A stretch of 64,000 bases of DNA. Source: Desulfoglaeba alkanexedens ALDC (lineage in GTDB: Bacteria; Desulfobacterota; Syntrophobacteria; Syntrophobacterales; DSM-9756). A model generated the notes under the pieces. It did no database searches. It worked only from the letters and a program-made list of their open reading frames with translations, and was not told the origin of the DNA. The stretch is taken from NCBI RefSeq assembly GCF_005377625.1, contig NZ_CP040098.1, forward strand, positions 806,001 to 870,000. Reading direction: 5' to 3'. Below, piece by piece: positions 35,441-44,495 of the stretch (positions within the stretch are counted from its first letter, which is position 1; every line of letters begins with the position of its first letter). The position numbers and the translations under genes were made by a program.

Positions 35441-36181
35441 ATGAAGATCTACGCCGTCATCCCCGCCCGCTACGATTCCACGCGGTTTCCCGGCAAACCA
35501 CTCGCATCCCTTGCGGGAAAACCGATGATCCAGTGGGTGGTGGAAAGAACCCGCGAAACCCCGGAACTGGACGATGTCCTGGTCGCGACGGACGACGAGC
35601 GGATCGCCGGGTGCGTTCGGTCCTTCGGTGGCCGGGCGATACTCACCCGCAGCGACCACGCGAGCGGAACCGATCGGCTGGCGGAAGCCGCTCAGAGGGC
35701 CGGCTTCCAAGACGACGACCTGGTGGTGAACATTCAGGGCGACGAACCGCTGGTCGAACCGAGCATGATCCGGGCCCTCGTCACGGCGCTCACCGAAACG
35801 GAGGCCTTTCCCATGGCTACGCTCGCCGTGGAATCGGAAGCACACCAGGACTTTTTCAACCCCAACGCGGTGAAGGTCGTCATGGACCGCTCGGGCCGGG
35901 CGCTCTATTTTTCGCGATCGCCCATTCCGCATCGCCGGGACGGGGACCCCCGACCCGCGCGATTCTTCAAGCACCTGGGGTTCTACGCCTACCGCAAACG
36001 ATTCCTTCTTCAATTCACTCAGCTCCCTCCCGGGATCCTGGAGCGGACGGAAAAGCTCGAGCAACTCCGTGCCCTGGAATACGGCTACCCGATCCGAGTG
36101 GCCATTTCCCCGGTGGAAACGCACGGCGTCGACACCCCCGAAGACCTGGAGCGGCTGGAACGGTTCCTGAACCGCCGATGA
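35441..36181 (+). CDS. kdsB: 3-deoxy-manno-octulosonate cytidylyltransferase
   Basis: A 246-residue CMP-KDO synthetase that activates KDO for lipid A core assembly. Signatures are MKIYAVIPARYDSTRFPGKPLA, TDDERI, LTRSDHASGTDRLAEAA, VVNIQGDEPL and KHLGFYAYRKRFL. MKIYAV is the family start, with GGAG nine bases before it; the longer frame into repeat-proximal DNA has no homology. Starts a rightward cluster with carAB and purF. Confidence 0.95.
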   Translation: MKIYAVIPARYDSTRFPGKPLASLAGKPMIQWVVERTRETPELDDVLVATDDERIAGCVRSFGGRAILTRSDHASGTDRLAEAAQRAGFQDDDLVVNIQGDEPLVEPSMIRALVTALTETEAFPMATLAVESEAHQDFFNPNAVKVVMDRSGRALYFSRSPIPHRRDGDPRPARFFKHLGFYAYRKRFLLQFTQLPPGILERTEKLEQLRALEYGYPIRVAISPVETHGVDTPEDLERLERFLNRR

Positions 36182-36289
36182 GGCCTTAAGGCGGTTTCGC
36201 CGAAGGGGTTGCACTCCAGCCGATTATCGTTACAATTGACCGGTTTTTCGGCGGCTCGCGCCTTCAGACCATCGATGGAAGGAATCCTC

Positions 36290-37423
36290 ATGACCGAACC
36301 ATGGAAACGCCCTCGGGCGCTGCTCGTTCTGGAAGACGGTACGGTATTTAAAGGACACGCCTTCGCAGGGCATGGAGAAGCTCTGGGGGAAGTGGTCTTC
36401 AACACGGCCATGACCGGCTACCAGGAAGTGCTCACCGATCCGTCCTACAAGGGCCAGATCGTGGCCATGACCTACCCGCTTGCGGGAACCTACGGCGTGA
36501 ACGACGAGGACATGGAATCCGAAAGGATTCAGGTCGAAGCCTTCGTAATCAAGGAATACCAGGATTTCGCCAGCAACTGGAGGAGCCGCAAGACCCTCGC
36601 CCGGTTCCTGGAAGAAAGCGGGAAGATCGGGATCGAAGGGATCGACACCCGGCGCCTCACCCGCCGCCTTCGACTGGCGGGCGCCATGCGCGGGATCATT
36701 TCCACCGAAACGGCAAACGTCGAGGAGCTTTTGGACCGGGTGCAGGCGTTTCCGGGACTTTCCGGCGTGGACATGGTACGCCGCGTGACCTGTCCGGCTC
36801 CGTACCGGTGGGAAAACGGACCGCAGCCGGACGCCGACTGGAATCCCCGCCATCCCGGGCTTCGCGTGGCGGCCCTCGATTGCGGCATCAAGTACAACAT
36901 CCTGAGGAACCTGGAACGGTCCGGCTGCCAGGTGAAGGTCTACCCCGCCTGGACCCCGGCCGATCAGATCCTGGCCTCCGACCCCGACGGCGTCTTCCTT
37001 TCCAACGGGCCGGGGGATCCGGCGGCGGTTCACTACGCCGTCGACACGGTGCGTAACCTTCTCGGAACGAAACCGGTTTTCGGGATCTGCCTGGGCCACC
37101 AACTTATGGGCCTGGCCCTGGGAGGACGGACCTTCAAGCTGAAATTCGGCCACCGGGGCGCCAACCAGCCGGTCAAGGACCTCACCACCGGCCGCGTCGA
37201 AGTGACGTCCCAGAACCACGGGTTCTGCGTCGACCTGGAATCCATGAAAGGCATGCCCGTACGCCTCACCCACATCAATCTGAACGACAACACGCTGGAA
37301 GGTATGGAACATCTGGAAATCCCCGCTTTCAGCGTCCAGTACCATCCGGAGGCGTCTCCGGGCCCCCATGACGCCGTCTACCTCTTCGAACGGTTCGTCC
37401 AATTGATGGAAAAACATCGCTGA
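36290..37423 (+). CDS. carA: carbamoyl-phosphate synthase, small subunit
   Basis: A 377-residue glutamine amidotransferase subunit that feeds ammonia to CarB for arginine and pyrimidine synthesis. The N-terminal CPSase domain has LVLEDGTVFKGHAFAG and GEVVFNTAMTGYQEVLTDPSY. The class I GATase domain has GLGHQ-type nucleophile GICLGHQLMGLALGG, and the catalytic His/Glu in QYHPEASPGP. Start at MTEPWKR with GGAAGGA upstream. carB begins ten bases after the stop. No pyrimidine attenuator was recognised upstream. Confidence 0.96.
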   Translation: MTEPWKRPRALLVLEDGTVFKGHAFAGHGEALGEVVFNTAMTGYQEVLTDPSYKGQIVAMTYPLAGTYGVNDEDMESERIQVEAFVIKEYQDFASNWRSRKTLARFLEESGKIGIEGIDTRRLTRRLRLAGAMRGIISTETANVEELLDRVQAFPGLSGVDMVRRVTCPAPYRWENGPQPDADWNPRHPGLRVAALDCGIKYNILRNLERSGCQVKVYPAWTPADQILASDPDGVFLSNGPGDPAAVHYAVDTVRNLLGTKPVFGICLGHQLMGLALGGRTFKLKFGHRGANQPVKDLTTGRVEVTSQNHGFCVDLESMKGMPVRLTHINLNDNTLEGMEHLEIPAFSVQYHPEASPGPHDAVYLFERFVQLMEKHR

Positions 37424-37433
37424 GGCCTCCTGA

Positions 37434-40400
37434 ATGCCCAAACGACAAGACATCCGAAAGATCCTCATCATCGGCTCAGGCCCCATCATCATCAGCCAGG
37501 CGTGCGAATTCGACTATTCGGGCACCCAGGCGTGCAAGGCGCTGCGTGAGGAAGGCTACGACATCGTCCTCGTCAACAGCAATCCCGCCACCATCATGAC
37601 CGATCCGGAAATCGCCGACCGGACCTACGTGGAACCCATCACGCCGGAAGCGGTGGAAAAGGTCATTCGGCGGGAACGCCCGGATGCGCTCCTGCCCACC
37701 CTCGGCGGCCAGACGGCCCTCAACACGGCGGTCCGGCTGGCCGAAACGGGCGTCCTGGACCGCTACGGCGTCCAGATGATCGGCGCCCAGGTGGACGTGA
37801 TCAAAAAGGCGGAAGACCGGGAGCTGTTCCGTGAAGCTATGAAGCGGATCGGACTCAGGGTGCCGGAAAGCGGCATCGCCCAGAGCCTTGCGGACGCGGA
37901 AGCCATCGCCGAAGCCATCGGATTTCCCATCATCGTTCGACCGTCGTTTACGCTGGGCGGAACAGGAGGCGGCGTGGCCTACAACCGCGAGGAACTCCTG
38001 GAGCTCGCCCGTTCGGGGCTGGACGCGAGCTTTATCCACACCATCATGTTGGAGCAGTCGGTGCTCGGCTGGAAGGAATTCGAACTGGAGGTCATGCGCG
38101 ACTGCATGGACAACGTGGTGATCATCTGTTCCATCGAGAACATGGATCCCATGGGGGTACACACGGGGGATTCCATCACGGTGGCCCCGGCGCAGACCCT
38201 GACCGACCGCGAATACCAGGCGATGCGGGATGCGGCCATCGCCATTCTGAGGGAAATCGGGGTGGAAACGGGCGGCTCCAACGTGCAGTTCGCCGTCAAC
38301 CCGGCAAACGGCGAAATGGTGGTGATCGAAATGAACCCGCGGGTTTCGCGGTCTTCGGCGCTGGCTTCCAAGGCCACCGGCTTTCCCATCGCCAAGATCG
38401 CCGCCAAGCTGGCCGTAGGGTTTTCACTTGATGAAATCGCCAACGATATCACGCGGGAAACGCGGGCGTCGTTCGAACCCACCATCGATTACGTGGTGGT
38501 GAAGATCCCGCGGTTCACCTTCGAAAAGTTTCCCAACACGGAGGACCTGCTGACCACGTCCATGAAGTCGGTGGGTGAAACCATGGCCATCGGGCGGACC
38601 TTCAAGGAATCACTCCTTAAGGCCGTCCGATCGCTTGAGATCGGCCGGTACGGCTTTACGGACCCGGATCCGGTGGTTCCGCCCGAACGGCTGGAAGAAT
38701 TGAAGCAACGCCTTCGAAAGCCCAATTCCAGGCGCCTTTTCCAAATCGCCGAAGCCATGAAGCTCGGTGTTTCCGTCGAAGAGATTCACAGGCTCACCTG
38801 GATTGACCCGTGGTTTCTGCACCATATGGAAGAAATCGTGCGGCTGGAAGAAGCCGTCCGCAGAGACCCTGAGTTCCTGGACGACCCGGACCGGTTGCGG
38901 TTGGCCAAGAGTTGGGGGTTTTCCGACATCCGGCTGGGGGAACTCACGGGATGCGACGAAGAGGCTGTGCGGCGCAAGCGGCTGGCTTCGGGAATTCGGC
39001 CTGTCTACAAGCTGGTGGACACATGCGCGGCCGAGTTCGAAGCGTACACCCCGTATTTTTATTCCACTTACGAAGAAGAAGACGAAGCCCGGCCCACGGA
39101 CCGTGCCAAGGTGGTCATTTTGGGGGGCGGCCCCAACCGCATCGGCCAGGGGATCGAATTCGACTACTGTTGCGTCCATGCCTCATTCGCGCTGCGGGAA
39201 CTGGGCATGGAATCCGTCATGGTCAATTCCAACCCGGAAACCGTATCCACCGACTACGACACGTCGGACAAGCTCTACTTCGAACCCCTCACCCGTGAAG
39301 ACGTTTTGCACATCCTGAACTCGGAACAGCCGAAGGGGCTCATCGTCCAGTTCGGGGGCCAGACCCCGCTCAACCTGGCCGTTCCGCTGGAAAAGGTCGG
39401 AGCCCGCATTCTTGGAACCTCGCCGGACGCCATCGATCTCGCGGAAGACCGCAAGCGCTTTCAGCAGCTGGTCCAGCGGCTGGGATTGAGGCAGCCGCAA
39501 AACGCCATCGCCTTCACCGTGGACGAAGCCCTGGAAGCGGCCCGCATCATCGGGTACCCGGTAGTGGTTCGGCCTTCCTACGTGCTGGGCGGCAGGGCCA
39601 TGGAAATCGTCTACGACGAGACGAGCCTGCGGGAATTCATGAAGACCGCCGTGGACGTTTCGCCGGGCCACCCCATCCTCATCGACGATTTTCTGGAAGA
39701 CGCCGTCGAACTGGACGTGGACGCCGTGAGCGACGGGAACCTCACGGTCATCGGCGGGATCATGGAGCACATCGAGGCGGCCGGCATTCATTCGGGAGAC
39801 AGCGCGTGCGTGCTGCCGCCCTACAGTGTGAAGAAGGAACTACAGGAAGAGATCAAGCGCCAGACCCGGCTCCTGGCTCGGGAACTGAACGTGATCGGGC
39901 TCATGAACGTGCAGTTCGCCATTCAAAATGGCGATGTCTACATCCTGGAGGTAAATCCCCGCGCGTCCCGGACGGTGCCCTTTGTGAGCAAGGCCATCGG
40001 CGTCCCCTTGGCGAAACTGGCCACCAAGGTTATGTTGGGGCACACGCTGCAGGACCTCGGGTTCGCGAGCGAAGTGGAACCGCGGCACGTCTCGGTGAAG
40101 GAAGCTGTTTTCCCTTTTTCGCGCTTTCCCAACGTGGATATCCTTCTGGGGCCGGAAATGAAATCCACGGGCGAAGTCATGGGGATCGGAGAAGACTTCG
40201 GGATCGCCTATGCCAAGGCTCAATCGGCGGCCGGTTTCGACCTTCCCCTCGGCGGCGCGGTTTTCATCAGCGTGCATGACCGGGACAAGCCGGCCGTGGT
40301 TCCGGTGGCCCGACAATTCCGGGACTTGGGATTTCGGCTCATGGCGACCGCCGGAACCCGAAGGTTCCTCCACGATCAGGGGATCGAAACGGAACAGGTG

Positions 40401-40676
40401 TTCAAACTCAGTGAAGGCCGCCCTCACGTGGTGGACCGCATCAAGAACAACGACATTCAACTGGTGATCAATACGAGCCTCGGAAGACGGACCTATTCGG
40501 ACGCTTATCAGATCCGGCGGACCACGCTCATTTACAACATCCCGTACGCCACCACCATCGCCGGCGCCAAGGCCATGGCCCAGGCGGTGGCGACGCTCCA
40601 GCAGGGCGATTGGGACGTGAAGACATTGCAGGAATATCACGCGGCCTTCGGCCGAAACACGACGGCCCGGCGGTAA
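37434..40676 (+). CDS. carB: carbamoyl-phosphate synthase, large subunit
   Basis: A 1080-residue subunit with two homologous ATP-grasp halves: bicarbonate/carbamate phosphorylation in each, an oligomerisation region between (about 400-550), and a C-terminal allosteric MGS-like domain. The ATP-grasp loops [13 protein letters not shown] and [12 protein letters not shown] and the paired [21 protein letters not shown] / [21 protein letters not shown]-type blocks are intact. Length is standard. Immediately behind carA, one transcription unit. Confidence 0.97.
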   Translation: MPKRQDIRKILIIGSGPIIISQACEFDYSGTQACKALREEGYDIVLVNSNPATIMTDPEIADRTYVEPITPEAVEKVIRRERPDALLPTLGGQTALNTAVRLAETGVLDRYGVQMIGAQVDVIKKAEDRELFREAMKRIGLRVPESGIAQSLADAEAIAEAIGFPIIVRPSFTLGGTGGGVAYNREELLELARSGLDASFIHTIMLEQSVLGWKEFELEVMRDCMDNVVIICSIENMDPMGVHTGDSITVAPAQTLTDREYQAMRDAAIAILREIGVETGGSNVQFAVNPANGEMVVIEMNPRVSRSSALASKATGFPIAKIAAKLAVGFSLDEIANDITRETRASFEPTIDYVVVKIPRFTFEKFPNTEDLLTTSMKSVGETMAIGRTFKESLLKAVRSLEIGRYGFTDPDPVVPPERLEELKQRLRKPNSRRLFQIAEAMKLGVSVEEIHRLTWIDPWFLHHMEEIVRLEEAVRRDPEFLDDPDRLRLAKSWGFSDIRLGELTGCDEEAVRRKRLASGIRPVYKLVDTCAAEFEAYTPYFYSTYEEEDEARPTDRAKVVILGGGPNRIGQGIEFDYCCVHASFALRELGMESVMVNSNPETVSTDYDTSDKLYFEPLTREDVLHILNSEQPKGLIVQFGGQTPLNLAVPLEKVGARILGTSPDAIDLAEDRKRFQQLVQRLGLRQPQNAIAFTVDEALEAARIIGYPVVVRPSYVLGGRAMEIVYDETSLREFMKTAVDVSPGHPILIDDFLEDAVELDVDAVSDGNLTVIGGIMEHIEAAGIHSGDSACVLPPYSVKKELQEEIKRQTRLLARELNVIGLMNVQFAIQNGDVYILEVNPRASRTVPFVSKAIGVPLAKLATKVMLGHTLQDLGFASEVEPRHVSVKEAVFPFSRFPNVDILLGPEMKSTGEVMGIGEDFGIAYAKAQSAAGFDLPLGGAVFISVHDRDKPAVVPVARQFRDLGFRLMATAGTRRFLHDQGIETEQVFKLSEGRPHVVDRIKNNDIQLVINTSLGRRTYSDAYQIRRTTLIYNIPYATTIAGAKAMAQAVATLQQGDWDVKTLQEYHAAFGRNTTARR

Positions 40677-40736
40677 CGGGCGCTTCCGAATGCAGGGCCT
40701 TCGGGCTCCACCAACTGCAACGCGTCGGAACCCTCC

Positions 40737-42161
40737 ATGACATATCCAGACATCGGTCATTTCGTTCCGCGCCGGCGTGAAGAATGCGGCATCTTCGGCA
40801 TCCACGGACATCCTGAGGCGGCCAAACTCACGTATTTCGGCTTGTACGCCTTGCAGCACCGGGGCCAGGAAAGCGCCGGAATCAGTGTGTCCGACGGCTG
40901 CCAAGTCCGCGATTACAAGCACATGGGGCTGGTTTCGGAAGTCTTCAAGGAAGAAATCCTGAAGCAGCTCAAGGGCCACCTGGCCATCGGGCACGTGCGC
41001 TATTCCACCACGGGCTCCTCACTCATCGCCAACGCTCAGCCCTTCGTGGTCATGCACGGCGGCGAATACTACGCCATCGCGCACAACGGGAACCTGGTGA
41101 ACGCCTGGAACCTGCGAAACGAACTGGAAAGGCGCGGCAGCATCTTTCAGTCCACCATGGACACCGAGGTGATCGTGCACCTCATGGCCATGAACCTGGG
41201 CTATGGCTTTGAAGAGGCCCTGGTAAAGGCCTTGGGGCGGGTGCGCGGCGCCTACTCCATCGTCATGTGTTCCAGGAACAAGCTGATCGGGGCCCGGGAC
41301 CCCAAGGGCTTCCGGCCGCTGTGCATCGGGCGCCTCAACGATTCCTATGTATTGGCGTCGGAAACCTGCGCCTTGGACTTGATCGAAGCCGCCTACGTGC
41401 GCGACGTGGAACCCGGAGAAATCGTCGTCATCGACGAACACGGTCTTCGCTCCATGAAGCCCTTTCCCGTCTCGCGGCCGGCCTACTGCATTTTCGAGTT
41501 CATTTACTTTGCGCGCCCGGACAGCAGCATCTTCGGCCAGAACGTGTACCTCTTCCGCAAACGGCTCGGGCGGCTCATGGCCGGCGAAAACGCACTCACC
41601 GCCGACATCACCATGCCGTTTCCCGATTCGGGAAACTACGCGGCACTCGGGTTTGCGGAAGCTTCCAACATCCCTCTGGAAATGGGCATTATCCGGAATC
41701 ATTACGTGGGGCGCACCTTCATCCAGCCCACTCAGGCCATGCGGGACTTCGGGGTGCGGATCAAGCTGAACCCCGTAAGAGAACTGCTCAACGGAAAACG
41801 GGTCATCATCGTAGAAGATTCCATCATACGGGGAACCACCACCCGGACCCGCATCAATACGATCCGGGACGCCGGCGCAAAAGAAGTTCACATGGTGGTG
41901 AGCTGCCCGCCGCACCGGCATCCGTGCCCGTACGGCATCGATTTTTCCACCAAGGGCGAATTGATCGCCGCGAATCACTCGGTGGAACAGATCCGGGACT
42001 TCATCGGACTGGATTCACTCCATTACCTGAGCCTCGAAGGACTCCTGAAGGCGGCCGGGACAACCACCCGCAACCACAATTTTTGTTTGGCCTGCCTTAC
42101 GGGAGACTATCCGGTACCTCTGGAAGAAGTGGTGCGCAAAGACTGTTTCGAAACGTTTTGA
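40737..42161 (+). CDS. purF: amidophosphoribosyltransferase
   Basis: A 474-residue enzyme for the first step of purine synthesis: PRPP plus glutamine to phosphoribosylamine. The class II glutaminase nucleophile Cys is at residue 17 (EECGIFGI), so a 16-residue propeptide should be removed. HRGQESAGI and GHVRYSTTG follow. The PRTase motif VIIVEDSIIRGTTTR is near 360, and the C-terminal Cys-rich region fits an FeS form (CPPHRHPCPYG, NFCLACLTGDY). It follows carB by 60 bases. Its last 32 bases are repeated downstream (see 42129-42236). Confidence 0.95.
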   Translation: MTYPDIGHFVPRRREECGIFGIHGHPEAAKLTYFGLYALQHRGQESAGISVSDGCQVRDYKHMGLVSEVFKEEILKQLKGHLAIGHVRYSTTGSSLIANAQPFVVMHGGEYYAIAHNGNLVNAWNLRNELERRGSIFQSTMDTEVIVHLMAMNLGYGFEEALVKALGRVRGAYSIVMCSRNKLIGARDPKGFRPLCIGRLNDSYVLASETCALDLIEAAYVRDVEPGEIVVIDEHGLRSMKPFPVSRPAYCIFEFIYFARPDSSIFGQNVYLFRKRLGRLMAGENALTADITMPFPDSGNYAALGFAEASNIPLEMGIIRNHYVGRTFIQPTQAMRDFGVRIKLNPVRELLNGKRVIIVEDSIIRGTTTRTRINTIRDAGAKEVHMVVSCPPHRHPCPYGIDFSTKGELIAANHSVEQIRDFIGLDSLHYLSLEGLLKAAGTTTRNHNFCLACLTGDYPVPLEEVVRKDCFETF

Positions 42162-42236
42162 GAGCTTCCAAGAACCTGGGAGCGCGGGCGTCCCGCCCGC
42201 AGTGGTGGTGCGCAAAGACTGTTTCGAAACATTTTG
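42129..42236 (+). repeat. 32-bp direct repeat flanking a small GC-rich insert
   Basis: The 3' end of purF (42129-42160) reappears at 42205-42236 with one mismatch. Between them lie 44 bases containing GGGAGCGCGGGCGTCCCGCC, an inverted-repeat-like unit. The arrangement resembles an inserted element with duplicated flanks. Confidence 0.75.
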
Positions 42237-42433
42237 GTAGCGTTCAAAAGTGGAGACCTTAATCAAAAAGGTTAACTAAGGTCAAAAAATCCCCCTCTCC
42301 CTTGATGGGAGAGGGTTGGGGTGAGGGTGAGAAAATTTACGCATGTCAATCAGTTACATTCCCCTCCCCTTAATCCCCTCCCACAAGGGGAGGGGAAATA
42401 GAATTTGGCATCAAATATTAGGTCTATTATTTT
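42236..42433 (+). repeat. full-length family B modular repeat element
   Basis: The cleanest full copy, about 198 bp. It has a left arm GGTAGCGTTC...GTGGAGACCTTAA, hairpin 1 (CCCTCTCCCTTGATGGGAGAGGG), a linker with CATGTCAATCAGTTACATT, hairpin 2 (CCCCTCCCCTTAA...CAAGGGGAGGGG), and a right arm GGCATCAAATATTAGGTC. Matches 816-1041 in the opposite orientation. A GTGGGAGCGGTGCC family C unit follows at 42484-42509 and touches the first possible ATG of kdsD. Confidence 0.75.
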
Positions 42434-42540
42434 CTACGCTACTAACATTTTAAGAGCTTCTCTAGAGATGACATGCGGATTCCTGTGGGAGCGGTGCCCT
42501 CGCCGCGATGAACAAACCCCCTCGGGTGGCAACGGAAACC

Positions 42541-43575
42541 ATGAAGATGGACAGCGCGCCGATGTTTTCACCGGAGCAAAGGAAGGAAGACCCCTCGCAC
42601 CAGGAAGCCCTGCGCATCGCCCGAAACGTCCTCCAGATCGAGGCGGAAGGACTCCTCTACCTGGCGGAGCACCTGGATGAGCGCTTCGCCGAAGCCGTCG
42701 ACTGGATTTACGGCACTCCGGGAAGGGTCATCGTCTCCGGCGTGGGAAAATCAGGTATCGTGGGCCGAAAGATCGTGGCCACATTGAGCAGCACCGGCAC
42801 GCCGTCGCTCTTTTTGCATCCTGTGGAGGCCATGCACGGAGACCTTGGGATGGTCCGACGGGAAGACATCGTGCTGGCCCTGTCGAACAGCGGGGAAACC
42901 GATGAAGTGAACTTCATCCTTCCGAGCATCAGGGGGATAGGAGCGAGAATCATCGCTTTCACGGGAAACCTCGATTCCACCCTGGCTCGAACGAGCGACA
43001 TCGCCATCTACACGGGTGTGCCCCGTGAGGCCTGCCCGCTGGGGCTGGCTCCAACGGCCAGTTCCACGGCCATGCTGGCCATGGGCGACGCCCTGGCCGT
43101 AGCTCTCATCAAGAAGCGCGACTTTCAGCCGAAGGATTTTCGCCGTTTTCATCCGGGGGGTCAGCTGGGGAAGCGCCTTCAGGTCAATGTCCGGGAAGTG
43201 ATGCGCACAGGACCCGAGGTCCCCGCGGTGCACCGCAATACACCCCTTCAGGAGGCCGTGGAAGAAATCCACCGCAAACGGATGGGGGCCACCCTTGTCC
43301 TGGGCGGGGACGGAACCCTGGACGGTATCTTCACGGACGGAGACCTGCGCCGGGCCTTTCAGAACCTTCCCGACCTGCGCGGCCGAACGGTTGAGGAGGT
43401 CATGTCGCGGGACCCGCGATCCATGGGGCCGGACGGATCCGTAGCTGAAGCCCTGGAAGTGATGGAACGACACCTCATCACCGTGCTTCCCGTGGTGGAC
43501 GGCAGGGGGCGCGTCCTGGGAATCCTTCACCTCCACGACCTTCTCGGAAAGGGACAGATCCGTTTCACTGCATAG
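42541..43575 (+). CDS. kdsD: D-arabinose-5-phosphate isomerase
   Basis: A 344-residue KdsD/KpsF enzyme that converts ribulose 5-phosphate to arabinose 5-phosphate, the first step toward KDO. It has an N-terminal SIS domain (VSGVGKSGIVGRKIVATLSS, LALSNSGETDEV, PTASSTAMLAMGDALAVAL), HPGGQLGKRL, then two CBS domains. The start is uncertain. An ATG at 42508 overlaps a family C repeat and is unlikely; 42541 or 42547 give normal lengths, both with weak ribosome-binding sites. It complements kdsB upstream. The next gene begins eight bases after its stop. Confidence 0.92.
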   Translation: MKMDSAPMFSPEQRKEDPSHQEALRIARNVLQIEAEGLLYLAEHLDERFAEAVDWIYGTPGRVIVSGVGKSGIVGRKIVATLSSTGTPSLFLHPVEAMHGDLGMVRREDIVLALSNSGETDEVNFILPSIRGIGARIIAFTGNLDSTLARTSDIAIYTGVPREACPLGLAPTASSTAMLAMGDALAVALIKKRDFQPKDFRRFHPGGQLGKRLQVNVREVMRTGPEVPAVHRNTPLQEAVEEIHRKRMGATLVLGGDGTLDGIFTDGDLRRAFQNLPDLRGRTVEEVMSRDPRSMGPDGSVAEALEVMERHLITVLPVVDGRGRVLGILHLHDLLGKGQIRFTA

Positions 43576-43583
43576 GGGGCGCC

Positions 43584-44495
43584 GTGAACCAGAAGCGCGT
43601 GATGGGGCTCATCTGCCGCCTGTTCATACCCGACCCGCCGGAGCGGATGGACTGGAACGGTTTCCTTTCATGGATCTCCCCCCACGTGGATGGATTCCTC
43701 CTGGATCCCCCCTTCTGGAGCGACCGGCCCGGCCGCTGCGGCATGGAACCTTCCGATCTGGCCGCCGTCGCCGCTCTTGTCGATCGGCTGCCCCCCGAAA
43801 AGATCGTGCTTTGCCGGGTCACCGGGCGCGACCGACCCTCGACACGGTCCCTTCTCGAGGCCCTGGAAAAACTCACCCGTGACCGGCCGGTTCGAACCGG
43901 TCTTTTCTGGCTCGACCTTCCCCTCTACTACCACAGCAATCGCGGCCTGCCCGATCTTTACCGCGACTACGGGCGACTTTCCCCGGTTCCCTTCATGCTC
44001 GAAAACGACCCGGAACGCGTCCGAGCGGTCAAGTCCGTGGGACGGCACGTGAACCTTCGAACGTCGGTGCTCAAAACCCTGTCCCTGTTGCCCGGCATCG
44101 CGGGACTTATCCACCACGGAAACATCGACAGGGCCCTGAATTACGCCCGGGCCGTGGTCCGGAGGCGCGACTTCAGCCTGATGGACGGCGATGAGCGGCA
44201 GTTTCTCGAGTACCCCAGCACTTCCGGACTCGTTTCCATAGCCGCGAACGTTTTCCCCAGGCAATGGTCGGTTCTGGTGAAAAACCGCCTTTCGGGATCC
44301 ACTCCCCTCAACCAGGCGGACATCCTGGAAATAGTCTATCAGATGAAACACGCCCTCGAAGTCGTCCTCGAAAACCCGGCGGCGAACCTTTCCCATCTGC
44401 TGCAACGAAGGGGCTTCCTCGAAGGGCCCGAACCAGCCCACGGCGACCGGGCGGAGCGACTCGACGCTCTCCTGGCCGCGCACCTCAAAGATTGA
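43584..44495 (+). CDS. DapA-fold aldolase-like protein lacking the Schiff-base lysine
   Basis: A 303-residue protein that aligns by eye with the dihydrodipicolinate synthase/N-acetylneuraminate lyase barrel. LPLYYHSNRGLPDLYRDYG (113-130) matches the TPYYN...GLY block, PVPFMLENDP (135-143) matches PVILYNVP, and GIAGLIHHGNID (171-182) matches NIVGIKEASGD. MDGDE (200-204) matches SGDD, and GLVSIAANVFP (215-225) matches GVISVTANV-P. In this alignment the Tyr of YNxP is Glu and the catalytic Lys of GIKE is Ile/His, so classical Schiff-base chemistry seems impossible. It lies between kdsD and a membrane protease and overlaps the latter by one base. It may be a binding, regulatory or repurposed enzyme. 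Confidence 0.65.
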   Translation: MNQKRVMGLICRLFIPDPPERMDWNGFLSWISPHVDGFLLDPPFWSDRPGRCGMEPSDLAAVAALVDRLPPEKIVLCRVTGRDRPSTRSLLEALEKLTRDRPVRTGLFWLDLPLYYHSNRGLPDLYRDYGRLSPVPFMLENDPERVRAVKSVGRHVNLRTSVLKTLSLLPGIAGLIHHGNIDRALNYARAVVRRRDFSLMDGDERQFLEYPSTSGLVSIAANVFPRQWSVLVKNRLSGSTPLNQADILEIVYQMKHALEVVLENPAANLSHLLQRRGFLEGPEPAHGDRAERLDALLAAHLKD

